In this document: positions 54,887-64,000 of the stretch, one piece after another
Numbering within the stretch: position 1 is the first letter of the stretch
How the letters are laid out: the number at the start of each line of letters is the position of its first letter
From: Flavisphingopyxis soli
GTDB taxonomy: Bacteria > Pseudomonadota > Alphaproteobacteria > Sphingomonadales > Sphingomonadaceae
Assembly (NCBI RefSeq): GCF_007995095.1
Contig: NZ_VOPY01000001.1
Span: 1,017,001 to 1,081,000, forward strand
Direction: 5' to 3'
Length of the DNA: 64,000 nucleotides
Program-made: the position numbers and the translations under genes
Notes under the pieces: generated by a model
What the model was told of the DNA's origin: nothing
Seen by the model: only the letters and a program-made list of their open reading frames with translations
Database searches by the model: none

Positions 54887-56475
54887 GCGGTATCAACGCC
54901 AGCGGCTGGAAGCCCGAAATGGCGCGCATCGAAGGCGACGCGCCGACCACCAGCACGGGCAACCGCGCGCTGATGCTCGAAGAGCCGCTGATCTTCGAGA
55001 TCGGGTCGAGCAACACCACCGGGGTCGATTTCGCCGATGCGCCGACGCACACTTCGCGCCTCGGCGGGCTCGAACGGACCGCCGAAATGGGCATCCCCGG
55101 CCTCAGCGAGGCAGAGACGGTGCGCCATTACACGCGGCTTAGCCGGCAGAACTACGCCATCGACCTCGGCCTGTTCCCGCTCGGCAGCTGCACGATGAAG
55201 CACAATCCGCGATTGAACGAAAAGATCGCGCGGATGCCGGGCTTTGCCGACATCCATCCACTCCAGCCTCAGGACACCGTCCAGGGGGCGCTCGGCGTCA
55301 TCGACCAGCTGGCGCACTGGCTGATCACGCTGACCGGCATGACGAGCGTCGCGATGAGCCCCAAGGCGGGCGCGCACGGCGAGCTGTGCGGGATCCTGTG
55401 CATCAAGGCGGCGCTCGACGCGCGCGGCGAAGATCGCCCCGTCGTCCTCGTCCCCGAAAGCGCGCATGGCACCAACCCTGCGACCGCCGCATTCGCCGGC
55501 TACAAGGTCGAGAACATCCCGGCGACGCCCGAAGGGCGCGTCGACCTGGCCGCATTGAAGGCGCGGCTCGGCCCCGACATCGCTGCGGTGATGATCACCA
55601 ATCCGAATACCTGCGGCCTGTTCGAGCCCGAGATGAAGGCGATTTCGGACGCGGTCCACGCGGTCGGCGGCTTCGTCTATTGCGACGGTGCCAACTTCAA
55701 CGCGATCGTCGGGCGCGTACGCCCCGGCGACCTTGGCGTCGATGCGATGCACATCAACCTGCACAAGACGTTTTCGACCCCGCATGGCGGCGGCGGTCCA
55801 GGCTCGGGCCCGGTCGTGCTGTCAGAAGCGCTCGCGCCGTTCGCCCCGCTCCCCTTCGTCCATCGCGACGGCGGTGCGTGGCGGCTGGTCGAGGAAGAGA
55901 ATGTCGGCGAGGACCTGCCGCACAGCTTTGGCCGGATGACCGCATTCCACGGCCAGATGGGCATGTTCACCCGCGCGCTCGCGTACATCATGAGCCACGG
56001 CACCGACGGCCTCAAACAGGTCGCCGAAGACGCCGTGCTCAACGCCAATTACGTCCTGCGCAGTCTCGAGGATGTGCTCGACGCGCCGTTCGGCGGATCG
56101 GGTCCGTGCATGCACGAGGCGCTGTTCAGCGATAAGGGCTTTGCCGAGGGCTTCACGACGCTCGATCTTGCCAAGGGGCTGATCGACGAGGGCTATCATC
56201 CGATGACGATGTACTTCCCGCTCGTCGTCCACGGCGCGATGCTGATCGAACCGACCGAGACCGAGAGCAAGGCAGCACTCGACCAGTTCATCGCCGCAAT
56301 GCGCCATGTCGCGGGGCAGGCGAAGGCTGGCGACGAAGCGCTCAAGGGTGCGCCCTATTACGCGCCGCGCCGCCGTCTCGATGAGACGCTTGCCGCGCGC
56401 AAGCCGATCCTCGCCTGGGCCGAACCGGCAGTTGCGAGCGGGTCGGGCAATTACGAGAAGCCCGGAGGGGGCTGA
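54883..56475 (+). CDS. gcvPB: Glycine dehydrogenase (decarboxylating) subunit 2
   Basis: 530 aa. The PLP Lys lies in [39 protein letters not shown] and [10 protein letters not shown] are typical. Pairs with GcvPA to decarboxylate glycine. Overlaps the next gene by one base. Confidence 0.96.
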   Translation: MSGINASGWKPEMARIEGDAPTTSTGNRALMLEEPLIFEIGSSNTTGVDFADAPTHTSRLGGLERTAEMGIPGLSEAETVRHYTRLSRQNYAIDLGLFPLGSCTMKHNPRLNEKIARMPGFADIHPLQPQDTVQGALGVIDQLAHWLITLTGMTSVAMSPKAGAHGELCGILCIKAALDARGEDRPVVLVPESAHGTNPATAAFAGYKVENIPATPEGRVDLAALKARLGPDIAAVMITNPNTCGLFEPEMKAISDAVHAVGGFVYCDGANFNAIVGRVRPGDLGVDAMHINLHKTFSTPHGGGGPGSGPVVLSEALAPFAPLPFVHRDGGAWRLVEEENVGEDLPHSFGRMTAFHGQMGMFTRALAYIMSHGTDGLKQVAEDAVLNANYVLRSLEDVLDAPFGGSGPCMHEALFSDKGFAEGFTTLDLAKGLIDEGYHPMTMYFPLVVHGAMLIEPTETESKAALDQFIAAMRHVAGQAKAGDEALKGAPYYAPRRRLDETLAARKPILAWAEPAVASGSGNYEKPGGG

Positions 56476-57131
56476 TGACCGGGGATCCGGATCCGGGACC
56501 GCGGCCGTGGATGCCCGGCGACGATTCGACGCCGGGAGAGAAGCGGCATGCTCCCGCAACGCAACGCAATGTTGACGCGGTTCTCGCGGTGTTGCGTGAC
56601 GTCTTGCCCGATGCAGGCATGGTGCTCGAAATCGCCAGCGGGTCGGGCGAGCATGTCGTTGCGTTCGCGCGCGCCTTTCCCTCGCTGACCTTCCAGCCGA
56701 GCGATCCCGATCCGCAGGCAATGACCTCGATCGCGGCTCATCGCGCCGAGGCGGGGCTGGGCAATCTCGCTGCGCCAATCGCACTCGACGTGCGCGATGC
56801 GGCCTGGCCGATTGCACAAGCCGACGCGATACTCGCGATCAACATGGTCCATATCAGCCCGTGGGAGGCGACGCTGGGCCTGCTCGACGGCGCGTCGCGG
56901 TTGCTGCCGAAGGGCGCGCCGCTCTATCTTTACGGCGCCTATTGGCAGGACGGGGTCGAGCGGGCGCCGAGCAATGTGAATTTCGACGCCAACCTGCGCG
57001 CCCGCAATCCAGCGTGGGGTATCCGGCGGATCGAGGACGTGATCGCTGCGGCACAGCCACTCGGGCTGGTGCTCGATCGCGTCGCGCCGATGCCGGCCAA
57101 CAACCTGTCGGTCATTCTCCGCCGTCGCTGA
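56475..57131 (+). CDS. DUF938 methyltransferase-like protein
   Basis: 218 aa. SAM-binding LEIASGSGEHVVAFA, then AILAINMVHISPW, the DUF938 hallmark. Substrate unknown. Begins in the gcvPB stop (TGATG), so it may be coexpressed with glycine cleavage. Its last 20 bases overlap the convergent transporter. Confidence 0.85.
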   Translation: MTGDPDPGPRPWMPGDDSTPGEKRHAPATQRNVDAVLAVLRDVLPDAGMVLEIASGSGEHVVAFARAFPSLTFQPSDPDPQAMTSIAAHRAEAGLGNLAAPIALDVRDAAWPIAQADAILAINMVHISPWEATLGLLDGASRLLPKGAPLYLYGAYWQDGVERAPSNVNFDANLRARNPAWGIRRIEDVIAAAQPLGLVLDRVAPMPANNLSVILRRR

Positions 57132-58071
57132 CCGCCTCGCGCACCGCGCGGCGGCCAAGCGCGTGTTCGCGCCAGACGATGACGATGCCGCTGATGATGA
57201 TGATCGGCGCGCCGAGCCAGGTCGATGTGCCCGGCAACTGCCCGAACAGGATCGCGCCGAACATCGTCGCCCAGATCAGGCTGGTATAATCCATCGGCAT
57301 CACCACCGCGACGGGGGCGAGGCGCAGCGCGCCGGTGAGCGCCAGCTGAGCCGCGCCACCGGCGATCCCCATCACCGCGACGATGCCCCAGGTCGCGGCA
57401 TCATGCGCCTGGCCGAAATGGAGCATCAGCAGGCCGAGCGGCGCGAGCGAGCTGGCGGCGAACCAGAACACCGTCGTCGTTGCTGCTTCGGTCGCGCCGA
57501 GCCGGCGGATGACGATCGTGACCGCGGCGGTGAGCAGCGCGCCGGCGAGCGCGACCGCAGCGCCGATTGGCGCGATCATCCCGCTGCCCGGCTGGACGAT
57601 GACGAGCACGCCGACAAAGCCCGCGGCGACCGCGCCCCAGCGCCAGCGCCCGGTTGGTTCGCGCAAGAGCAGCGCGGCAAGCAGCGTCGCGAAGATCGGC
57701 ACGGTAAAGCCGATCGTCGTCGCCTCGGCGAGCGGGAGCAGGACCATTGCGAGGAAGTTGAGCGCCATTGCGGTAAGGCCGATCATCATCCGCGTGACGT
57801 GTGCGCCGACGCGCTGCGTCCGCAGACTGGCCAGGCCGGGTCCGGCGAGGACCCACAAGGCGGCGAACAGTGCCGAGCAGATCTGGCGATAGAACAGGCT
57901 CTCGACGATATGCACACCGCGCGTCGCGGCAAGCTTGACGCCCGCGAACATGATCGCGAGCAACAGCACCGAAAGCAGCCGCAGCGCGATCCCGGCCAGC
58001 GGGCGATCAGGGGTTGGCTTGTCGGTCGATGCGCCAGTCGATGGAGGGGTGGCGAAGGGGCGGTTCGACAT
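57112..58071 (-). CDS. EamA/DMT family exporter
   Basis: 319 aa, ten membrane segments in two EamA halves (IMFAGVKLAATRG...; LTAAVTIVIRRLGATEA...). Substrate not predictable. Convergent with the DUF938 gene. Confidence 0.85.
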   Translation of the reverse strand: MSNRPFATPPSTGASTDKPTPDRPLAGIALRLLSVLLLAIMFAGVKLAATRGVHIVESLFYRQICSALFAALWVLAGPGLASLRTQRVGAHVTRMMIGLTAMALNFLAMVLLPLAEATTIGFTVPIFATLLAALLLREPTGRWRWGAVAAGFVGVLVIVQPGSGMIAPIGAAVALAGALLTAAVTIVIRRLGATEAATTTVFWFAASSLAPLGLLMLHFGQAHDAATWGIVAVMGIAGGAAQLALTGALRLAPVAVVMPMDYTSLIWATMFGAILFGQLPGTSTWLGAPIIIISGIVIVWREHALGRRAVREAVSDGGE

Positions 58072-58097
58072 CGAATGGGGCCCCGACCTTTGCGTTG

Positions 58098-60323
58098 CTA
58101 ACCCGCCTTGGACATTTGTGCGGTACGGATGGCGTTGGCAGCTTTTACCTGGGCGATCAATCGGTCGATCGGCATCGCCTTGGCGAACAGGAAGCCCTGG
58201 CCGAATTCGCAACCGATCTGCCTTAGAAGATCGACCTGGCCCGTCGTCTCGATCCCTTCGGCGACGGTCGTGATGTTAAGGTTGGCGGCCATCTGGATCA
58301 GCGACTGCACGATCAGGCGCGACTCGTGCTCGCTTTCCAGTCGGGCGACGAACGACTTGTCGATCTTGATGAAATCGATCGGGAAGTCGCGCAGATGCGT
58401 CAGCGACGAATAGCCCGTGCCGAAGTCGTCGAGCGCGATTTTCGTCCCCGCCTTGCGCAGTTCGACGAGCAGCGTTTTCAAGGCCCCACGATCGTTGACC
58501 AGCAGCATCGATTCGGTCAGTTCGATGCAGAACTGTGAATGGTCGAGTTTATGTTTGGCGACCATGTCGTGAAAATATTCGACGCCGCCGAGCGACAGCA
58601 GGTCGGCAGCGGTCACATTGAAGCTGATGCGCGGCGGGGACTCTAGCTGGCGCGCCATCACGGCCATGTCGTGCGTTGTATGTTTGACCATGAACGCGCC
58701 GATCTGGCGCGAAATCTTCGCATCCTCGAAGGCGAGCGCAAAGTGCTCGGCGGTGTGGATTGCGCCGTCCTCATCCTGCACGCGCATGAGCGCCTCGCAG
58801 GCCTGGATGGCACCGTCGGACAGGCGCACGATCGGCTGGTAATGCGCGACGATCTGCTGCTTGGCGATTGCCCCGCGCAACCGTGCGACCGACGCATTGC
58901 GATCGTGCGATTGCTCGTCCATTTCCTTGCTGAAAGAGCTGATGGTGCCGGGGCTGACGCGCTTGCTATGGTACAAGGCGGCATCGGCGCGCGACAACAG
59001 GTTGCTCGGCAGGTCTCCGGGTCGGCTGACGGCATAACCGCCCGATATTCCGATCGATAAGTAATGGCCGTCGTGGACGACGCCCTTGTCGAACCCCCGC
59101 CGGATTTTTTCCAGTGCGGCGAGGAATTCGCGCGATGACAGTGACGAGCCGCCGAAAATGGCGAACTCGTCGCCGCCCAGACGGGCCAGTTGCGTACCTT
59201 CGGGCAGCAGGCCAGATACGATCGCAGCGGTGTTGCGGATTGCGAAGTCGCCCGACAGGTGACCGTAGACGTCGTTGATCGCTTTAAGCCCATCGAGGTC
59301 GAGAATGGCAAGGTGGACGCACGCGCCCGACGTCTCGGATGCATCGAGCTGGCGCGCGAAATCCTGGTCGAAGCCCAGCCGGTTGAGCGCGCCTGTCAGG
59401 CTGTCGCTGAAGGCCAGTGTCCTGAGCCGCTCGGTCGCGCTGTATTCGTCGTCGATGTCCTTGATCATGCCAACCAGTCGGCGTCCGCCGCCGGTGTCGG
59501 TAATAATTTCGCCCACCGCCTGAATTCGCCGAATTTGCTCACCGACTTGGATGCTCGCTTCGTATCGAAACGGCATATCGTTGGCGATCGCGTCGGTAAC
59601 CGCCCGTTCGACCAATCCCCGATCGGACGGAATGTATTTAGCGATCGCTTGGGCAATGGTGACGGGCGTGCCGATGGAGATGCCATGGACATTGTAAACG
59701 CCGTCGGACCATTTCAGCTTTCCCTCGTCGATGTCGACTTCCCAGGTGCCCAGTTTGATCATGCGTTCGGACTGGCGGAACAAGGTATTCCATTTTTCGA
59801 GCTGGTTAGATCGGTCGATCAGCTCGATCTCGCGTTCGTGCGTCAGGATGATGTTTTCGGCAAGCTTAGCAAGCTTGGCCAGAGCGTCCATCTCGGCGTC
59901 GCCAAAGTTGCGCGGCTTGACGTCTGCGATGGCCAGGTTGCCGATCGCATAGCCGTGGCTCTCGCGCACCGGGATGCCCGCGTAAAACCGGACATGCGGC
60001 GCGTTCACGACCATCATGCCCGAGACAAACCGAGGGTCGAGTGTTGCATCCTCGACCACCAGCGGTCGGTTTTGCGCCACCGTGACATCGCAGAACGTCC
60101 CCACACGCGGCAATTCGGTGACGCTCAGGCCGATCGGAGATTTGAACCGCTGACGGTCCTTGTCGACCATCGAAATCAGCGCGATCGGGCAGGAGAAATA
60201 GGTCGCGGCGAGCTCGGTCAGCGCGGTGAATTCGGCGTTGGACGGAGAATCGAAAATGTCGAGCTTGCGCAATGCAGCAAGGCGGTGTTCTTCATGCACC
60301 ACAGCGGGGTCGGATCGCGACAT
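58098..60323 (-). CDS. GAF-PAS-GGDEF-EAL diguanylate cyclase/phosphodiesterase
   Basis: 741 aa from ATG 60323. Order: GAF (about 20-165), PAS (about 185-300), GGDEF (about 305-465) and EAL (about 480-730). The cyclase site is intact (RLGGDEF). The EAL site is intact: EALMRV, FNVTAADL, ELTES, DDFGTGYSS, IKIDKSFV and AEGIET. The inhibitory RxxD site before GGDEF is missing (LPEGTQLA). No membrane segment, so cytosolic. It may both make and break c-di-GMP. Confidence 0.93.
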   Translation of the reverse strand: MSRSDPAVVHEEHRLAALRKLDIFDSPSNAEFTALTELAATYFSCPIALISMVDKDRQRFKSPIGLSVTELPRVGTFCDVTVAQNRPLVVEDATLDPRFVSGMMVVNAPHVRFYAGIPVRESHGYAIGNLAIADVKPRNFGDAEMDALAKLAKLAENIILTHEREIELIDRSNQLEKWNTLFRQSERMIKLGTWEVDIDEGKLKWSDGVYNVHGISIGTPVTIAQAIAKYIPSDRGLVERAVTDAIANDMPFRYEASIQVGEQIRRIQAVGEIITDTGGGRRLVGMIKDIDDEYSATERLRTLAFSDSLTGALNRLGFDQDFARQLDASETSGACVHLAILDLDGLKAINDVYGHLSGDFAIRNTAAIVSGLLPEGTQLARLGGDEFAIFGGSSLSSREFLAALEKIRRGFDKGVVHDGHYLSIGISGGYAVSRPGDLPSNLLSRADAALYHSKRVSPGTISSFSKEMDEQSHDRNASVARLRGAIAKQQIVAHYQPIVRLSDGAIQACEALMRVQDEDGAIHTAEHFALAFEDAKISRQIGAFMVKHTTHDMAVMARQLESPPRISFNVTAADLLSLGGVEYFHDMVAKHKLDHSQFCIELTESMLLVNDRGALKTLLVELRKAGTKIALDDFGTGYSSLTHLRDFPIDFIKIDKSFVARLESEHESRLIVQSLIQMAANLNITTVAEGIETTGQVDLLRQIGCEFGQGFLFAKAMPIDRLIAQVKAANAIRTAQMSKAG

Positions 60324-60550
60324 CGTGCTGCTATGACACAAAGCGATTAACGAGCGATCAATCGGGTGCGCGAAAAACCTTCGAGTCTCAATAGTGTCTG
60401 CCGGCCCACTCGCCGTTGCCTGCCATAATCGCGCTCACGGGCCTTTACGCCGATGCGCCAACCACGCTAAGTCTGTGGCAAATCAGGGCGTTTGACCGGC
60501 CGAACCGCCGGGCCACGCAGCCTGCCATGATCCAGTTCAGGAGAAAGACG

Positions 60551-62062
60551 TTGCGCGAAGTAAACCATTTGCTGGCCGACAGCATCACCCAAGGCAGCGC
60601 CGCGGGCGGACGTTCGGGCGAGATATTCGATCCCAATGCGGGCGAAGTGCAGGCGAAGGTTGCCTTTGGAGATGCGGCACTGCTCGCCAAGGCAGTCGAA
60701 GCGGCGAAGGCGGCGCAGCCCGAATGGGCGGCAACCAATCCGCAGCGCCGCGCGCGCGTGTTCTTCAAGTTCAAGGAACTGGTCGAGGCGAACATCGACG
60801 AACTCGCCCGGCTGCTGTCGAGTGAACATGGCAAGGTCGTCGCCGACTCGCGCGGCGACGTCCAGCGCGGGCTCGACGTGATCGAATTCTGCTGTGGTAT
60901 CCCGCACGTCCTCAAGGGCGAATATACGCAAGGCGCCGGACCTGGCATCGACGTCTATTCGATGCGCCAGCCGCTCGGCATCGGCGCGGGCATTACCCCG
61001 TTCAATTTTCCCGCGATGATCCCGATGTGGATGTTCGGACCCGCCATCGCCTGCGGAAACGCGTTTATCCTGAAGCCCTCCGAGCGCGATCCCAGCGTTC
61101 CCGTGCGCCTCGCCGAGCTGATGCGCGAAGCGGGCTTGCCCGAGGGCATCTTGCAGGTCGTCCACGGCGACAAGGAGATGGTCGACGCGATCCTCGACCA
61201 CGAGGATATCGGCGCGGTCAGCTTCGTCGGATCGTCGGATATCGCGCATTACGTCTACAAGCGCGGCGTTGCCGCGGGCAAGCGCGTCCAGGCGATGGGC
61301 GGCGCCAAGAACCACGGCATCGTCATGCCCGATGCCGACATGGATCAGGTCGTCAATGACCTGTCGGGCGCCGCCTTCGGTTCGGCGGGCGAGCGCTGCA
61401 TGGCGCTGCCTGTTGTCGTGCCCGTTGGCGAAGACACCGCCGAACGGCTGCGCGAGAAATTGCTCCCGGCGATCGCGGCGCTCCGCGTTGGCGTGTCGAG
61501 CGACGACGACGCGCATTACGGCCCGGTGGTCAACGCGGCGCACCGTACGCGCGTCGAGAACTGGATCCAGACCGGCGTCGACGAAGGTGCCGAGCTCGTC
61601 GTCGACGGCCGCGGTTTCGAACTCCAGGGCCACGAAAAAGGCTTCTTCATCGGCCCCAGCCTGTTCGATCACGTCACCACCGACATGCAAAGCTACAAGG
61701 AAGAGATTTTCGGCCCTGTGCTGCAGATCGTCCGGGCGAAGAGTTTCGAAGAAGCATTGCGCCTGCCGAGCGAGCATCAGTACGGCAACGGCGTCGCCAT
61801 TTTCACGCGTAACGGCCATGCCGCGCGTGAATTCGCGCACCGCGTCAATGTCGGCATGGTCGGCATCAACGTGCCGATCCCGGTCCCCGTCGCCTATCAC
61901 AGCTTCGGCGGGTGGAAGCGCAGCGCGTTCGGCGACACCAACCAGCACGGCATTGAAGGCGTCAAGTTCTGGACCAAGGTCAAGACGATCACCGCGCGCT
62001 GGCCGGACGGCACCGCCGATGCGGATGACAAGGACGCCTTCGTCATTCCGACGATGGGCTGA
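60551..62062 (+). CDS. mmsA: CoA-acylating methylmalonate-semialdehyde dehydrogenase
   Basis: 503 aa from a TTG start at 60551, with AGGAGA 7 bases upstream; ATG 60527 is an alternative. Valine catabolism: methylmalonate semialdehyde to propionyl-CoA. ITPFNFPAMIPMWMF, SFVGSSDIAHYVY and the catalytic Cys in SAGERCMALPV identify MmsA. An acyl-CoA dehydrogenase lies 1.2 kb downstream. Confidence 0.93.
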   Translation: MREVNHLLADSITQGSAAGGRSGEIFDPNAGEVQAKVAFGDAALLAKAVEAAKAAQPEWAATNPQRRARVFFKFKELVEANIDELARLLSSEHGKVVADSRGDVQRGLDVIEFCCGIPHVLKGEYTQGAGPGIDVYSMRQPLGIGAGITPFNFPAMIPMWMFGPAIACGNAFILKPSERDPSVPVRLAELMREAGLPEGILQVVHGDKEMVDAILDHEDIGAVSFVGSSDIAHYVYKRGVAAGKRVQAMGGAKNHGIVMPDADMDQVVNDLSGAAFGSAGERCMALPVVVPVGEDTAERLREKLLPAIAALRVGVSSDDDAHYGPVVNAAHRTRVENWIQTGVDEGAELVVDGRGFELQGHEKGFFIGPSLFDHVTTDMQSYKEEIFGPVLQIVRAKSFEEALRLPSEHQYGNGVAIFTRNGHAAREFAHRVNVGMVGINVPIPVPVAYHSFGGWKRSAFGDTNQHGIEGVKFWTKVKTITARWPDGTADADDKDAFVIPTMG

Positions 62063-62095
62063 TTGGGCTGCGGCCAGCCGAGAGGAACAGGTTCG

Positions 62096-62617
62096 ATGCG
62101 CTATCTTATTCCCCTGATGAGCCTTGCGTTGCTTGCCGGGTGCAATTCCTCGCAGCCGCCGGCCGACGAACCGGTCAATGGCCAGTCGGGCCAGATCGAC
62201 GAGAATGGCGTTCCGGTCGGCACCGATGCGGTGATCGCGCCTGATCCCGAGAAGGACGAGGCGGCGACTTCGCAAGCGGCAACCGATGCGGAAATGGCGC
62301 AGCCGATGGGCAAGGCGTTTCCCAAGAGCTTCCAGGGTCGCTGGGGCCTCGTGGCGGGCGACTGCACCTCGACGCGCGGCGATGCCAAGGGCCTGCTGAC
62401 GATCACCGGCGATCAGCTGCGGTTCTACGAATCGATCGGAACGGTGAAGGTCCTGACGGTCAAGTCTCCGGTCAGCATCACTGCCGATCTGGCTTTCACC
62501 GGCGAGGGACAGGAATGGAAGCAGACGACCGATTATACGCTCGTCAACGGCGGCCGAACGATGGTGCGTGTCGACCATGATCCTCGGCACGAAGAACGCT
62601 ACACGCGCTGCGGCTGA
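62096..62617 (+). CDS. Lipoprotein, paralog of the next gene
   Basis: 173 aa from ATG 62096. Lipobox ALLAGCNSS, an acidic linker, then a domain FQGRWGLVAGDCTSTRG...LRFYESIGTVK...TYD ending RYTRCG. Two conserved Cys in the domain. The next gene has the same domain. Function unknown. Confidence 0.75.
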   Translation: MRYLIPLMSLALLAGCNSSQPPADEPVNGQSGQIDENGVPVGTDAVIAPDPEKDEAATSQAATDAEMAQPMGKAFPKSFQGRWGLVAGDCTSTRGDAKGLLTITGDQLRFYESIGTVKVLTVKSPVSITADLAFTGEGQEWKQTTDYTLVNGGRTMVRVDHDPRHEERYTRCG

Positions 62618-62658
62618 GGACTGAAACGACCGACGACAACGACAAGGGGGACTTCACG

Positions 62659-63105
62659 ATGATCACACCGAGCAACGCATTACGCGCGACACTGGCGCTG
62701 ACGGGACTGGCACTGCTCGGGGGCTGCGACAGCGGCGCACCGGTGGTCGACAATGCCGCTGCGACCGTCAACGAAGTGGTCGCGTTTCAGCAGGGCAACG
62801 ATTTTCCGTCCGGTTTCGACGGGCGTTGGGGCGTACTCGACAGCGATTGCACTTCGCCGGTGCGCGGCGCGTCGGAAATGTATGTCGTGATCAAGGGCGA
62901 CACGCTGACGTTCCACGACCGCGTCGGCAAGGTCACCGAAATGACTGCCAAATCGGCCGAAAAGGTGAAGACTCGGATCGATTTTACCGGGCGCGGCGAG
63001 AAATGGTTTCGCCGGACCAACTGGTTCCTCGAGGATGGCGGCAATTCGCTTGTCCGCGCCGACATCAATCCTGTCGTCAACATGACCTATTCGCGATGCA
63101 AATAG
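62659..63105 (+). CDS. Lipoprotein, paralog of the previous gene
   Basis: 148 aa. Lipobox ALLGGCDSG, then FDGRWGVLDSDCTSPVRG...LTFHDRVGKVT...ending MTYSRCK. Clear tandem paralog of the gene 41 bases upstream: both have GRWG, DCTS, FTG.G..W, the GG and the final RC. Function unknown. Confidence 0.78.
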   Translation: MITPSNALRATLALTGLALLGGCDSGAPVVDNAAATVNEVVAFQQGNDFPSGFDGRWGVLDSDCTSPVRGASEMYVVIKGDTLTFHDRVGKVTEMTAKSAEKVKTRIDFTGRGEKWFRRTNWFLEDGGNSLVRADINPVVNMTYSRCK

Positions 63106-63258
63106 CTTGATTGGATCGGTCGGCTGACCGGCGGCCTGCTGCTTGGTCCCGCAATTGTCTGGATCGCATCGCTTGGTTCATCGAGGCGGGTTTGCCCGAG
63201 GCACTTATCCGCTCATTGCAATCTGGATAAGCCCCGATGCCGGTGCTAGGGGACCGGC

Positions 63259-64000
63259 ATGACCGATCAATTTGCCCTTAGCGAAGACCAGCTTGCGATC
63301 CAGGAAATGGCGCGACGCTTCACCGCCGACGAGATCACCCCGCATGCCGCCAAGTGGGACGAGGACCATATCTTCCCGCGCGAGACGATCAAGAAAGCAG
63401 CCGGGCTGGGCTTTGCCGCGATCTATGTCAGCGAGGAATCGGGCGGCATCGGCCTTGGCCGGCTCGAGGCGGCGCTGATCATGGAGGCGATGGCCTATGG
63501 CTGTCCCTCGACCAGCGCGTTCATCTCGATCCACAACATGGCGAGCTGGATGATCGACACCTATGGGTCGGATGCGGTGAAGGGGAAATATCTCCCCGAT
63601 CTCGTGACGATGGACAAGATCGCCAGCTATTGCCTGACCGAGCCGGGTTCGGGATCCGATGCTGCCGCGCTCAAGACATCGGCCAAGCGCGACGGCGATC
63701 ACTATGTCGTCAACGGATCGAAACAGTTCATCTCGGGCGCAGGCGAGAACGAAGTCTATGTGACGATGGTCCGCACCGGCGAGGATGGCCCCAAGGGCAT
63801 ATCGTGCCTCGTTATCGACAAGGACATGGCGGGCGTGTCGTTCGGCGCGAACGAGAAGAAGCTCGGCTGGCATTCGCAGCCGACGCGGATGGTGACCTTC
63901 GACGATGTCCGCGTGCCGGTCGAAAATCGCGTCGGCAAGGAAGGCGAGGGCTTTCGCTTCGCGATGGCCGGGCTCGACGGCGGCCGGCTCAATATCGGTG
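63259..64000 (+). CDS. Acyl-CoA dehydrogenase (isobutyryl-CoA type), 3' end cut
   Basis: At least 247 codons from ATG 63259 (MTDQFALSEDQLAIQEMA). Flavin/substrate motifs SYCLTEPGSGSDAAALKT and FISGAGENEVYVTMVR. With mmsA just upstream, an isobutyryl-CoA dehydrogenase of valine catabolism is likely. The catalytic base lies beyond the window. Confidence 0.88.
   Translation, partial: MTDQFALSEDQLAIQEMARRFTADEITPHAAKWDEDHIFPRETIKKAAGLGFAAIYVSEESGGIGLGRLEAALIMEAMAYGCPSTSAFISIHNMASWMIDTYGSDAVKGKYLPDLVTMDKIASYCLTEPGSGSDAAALKTSAKRDGDHYVVNGSKQFISGAGENEVYVTMVRTGEDGPKGISCLVIDKDMAGVSFGANEKKLGWHSQPTRMVTFDDVRVPVENRVGKEGEGFRFAMAGLDGGRLNIG

Noticed and set aside
60467-62590. 707-codon open frame on the minus strand
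   Set aside because: Antisense to mmsA and a lipoprotein gene; no motif.

Overview
The window is a GC-rich, gene-dense piece of an alphaproteobacterial chromosome, most like a sphingomonad (Sphingomonas or a relative). The reasons are the family mix (DUF2794, a DUF1134/EipA-like protein, DUF1206, split gcvPA/gcvPB, pst genes with extended PstA and PstC, an HprK-related kinase cassette), the codon bias, and the frequent ATGA/GTGA start-stop overlaps. I see no insertion sequence, prophage, CRISPR array or rRNA. There is one tRNA. Genus assignment is inference; no marker gene settles it.

Layout. 1-3.3 kb: a Gly/Ser-rich secreted protein (cut by the window edge) and a subtilase, divergent from an ECF sigma/anti-sigma pair. 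3.3-3.8 kb: a lower-GC patch with a small FlbD-like ORF. 3.8-6.5 kb: a spermidine-synthase-like protein and an ABC-F ATPase. 6.5-9.9 kb: an aroF-trpE-trpG operon preceded by a nearly leaderless trp leader peptide and a full 1:2/2:3/3:4 attenuator. 9.9-19.8 kb: housekeeping and hypothetical genes (nadC, an LplT-like transporter, pgsA, moaD-moaE, oxyR, cysE, an SDR). 19.9-28.9 kb: a Pho regulon, phoR-pstS-pstC-pstA-pstB-phoU-phoB, facing a polyanion porin, with Pho boxes before pstS and before the porin. 29.0-31.7 kb: a four-gene cassette of a Tat-signal protein, a PqqD-like chaperone, an HprK-related kinase and a nucleotidyltransferase; this is the best candidate for a poorly described modification system. 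31.7-35.6 kb: glmU, a lipoprotein gene and glmS, directly abutting. 35.6-46.6 kb: a CDF transporter, argD-hslO, queC-queE, lipB, paired membrane proteins, and trmL-hemF-GNAT. 46.8-50.2 kb: petABC and apt. 50.2-57.1 kb: an EipA-like protein, tRNA-Ser(GCU), a tandem glycine riboswitch, and gcvT-gcvH-gcvPA-gcvPB plus a DUF938 gene. 57.1-64 kb: an EamA exporter, a GAF-PAS-GGDEF-EAL protein, and the valine-catabolic mmsA and acyl-CoA dehydrogenase separated by two paralogous lipoproteins.

How the genes work together. Several blocks are self-contained circuits with their regulator in view. Tryptophan supply is set by attenuation ahead of the first shikimate enzyme and anthranilate synthase. Phosphate uptake is set by PhoR/PhoB acting on the pst operon and the outer-membrane porin. 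Glycine cleavage is set by a glycine-sensing leader. GlmU and GlmS make UDP-GlcNAc for the envelope. PetABC is the respiratory bc1 complex. The remaining envelope genes (subtilase, EipA-like protein, lipoproteins) have no assigned role.
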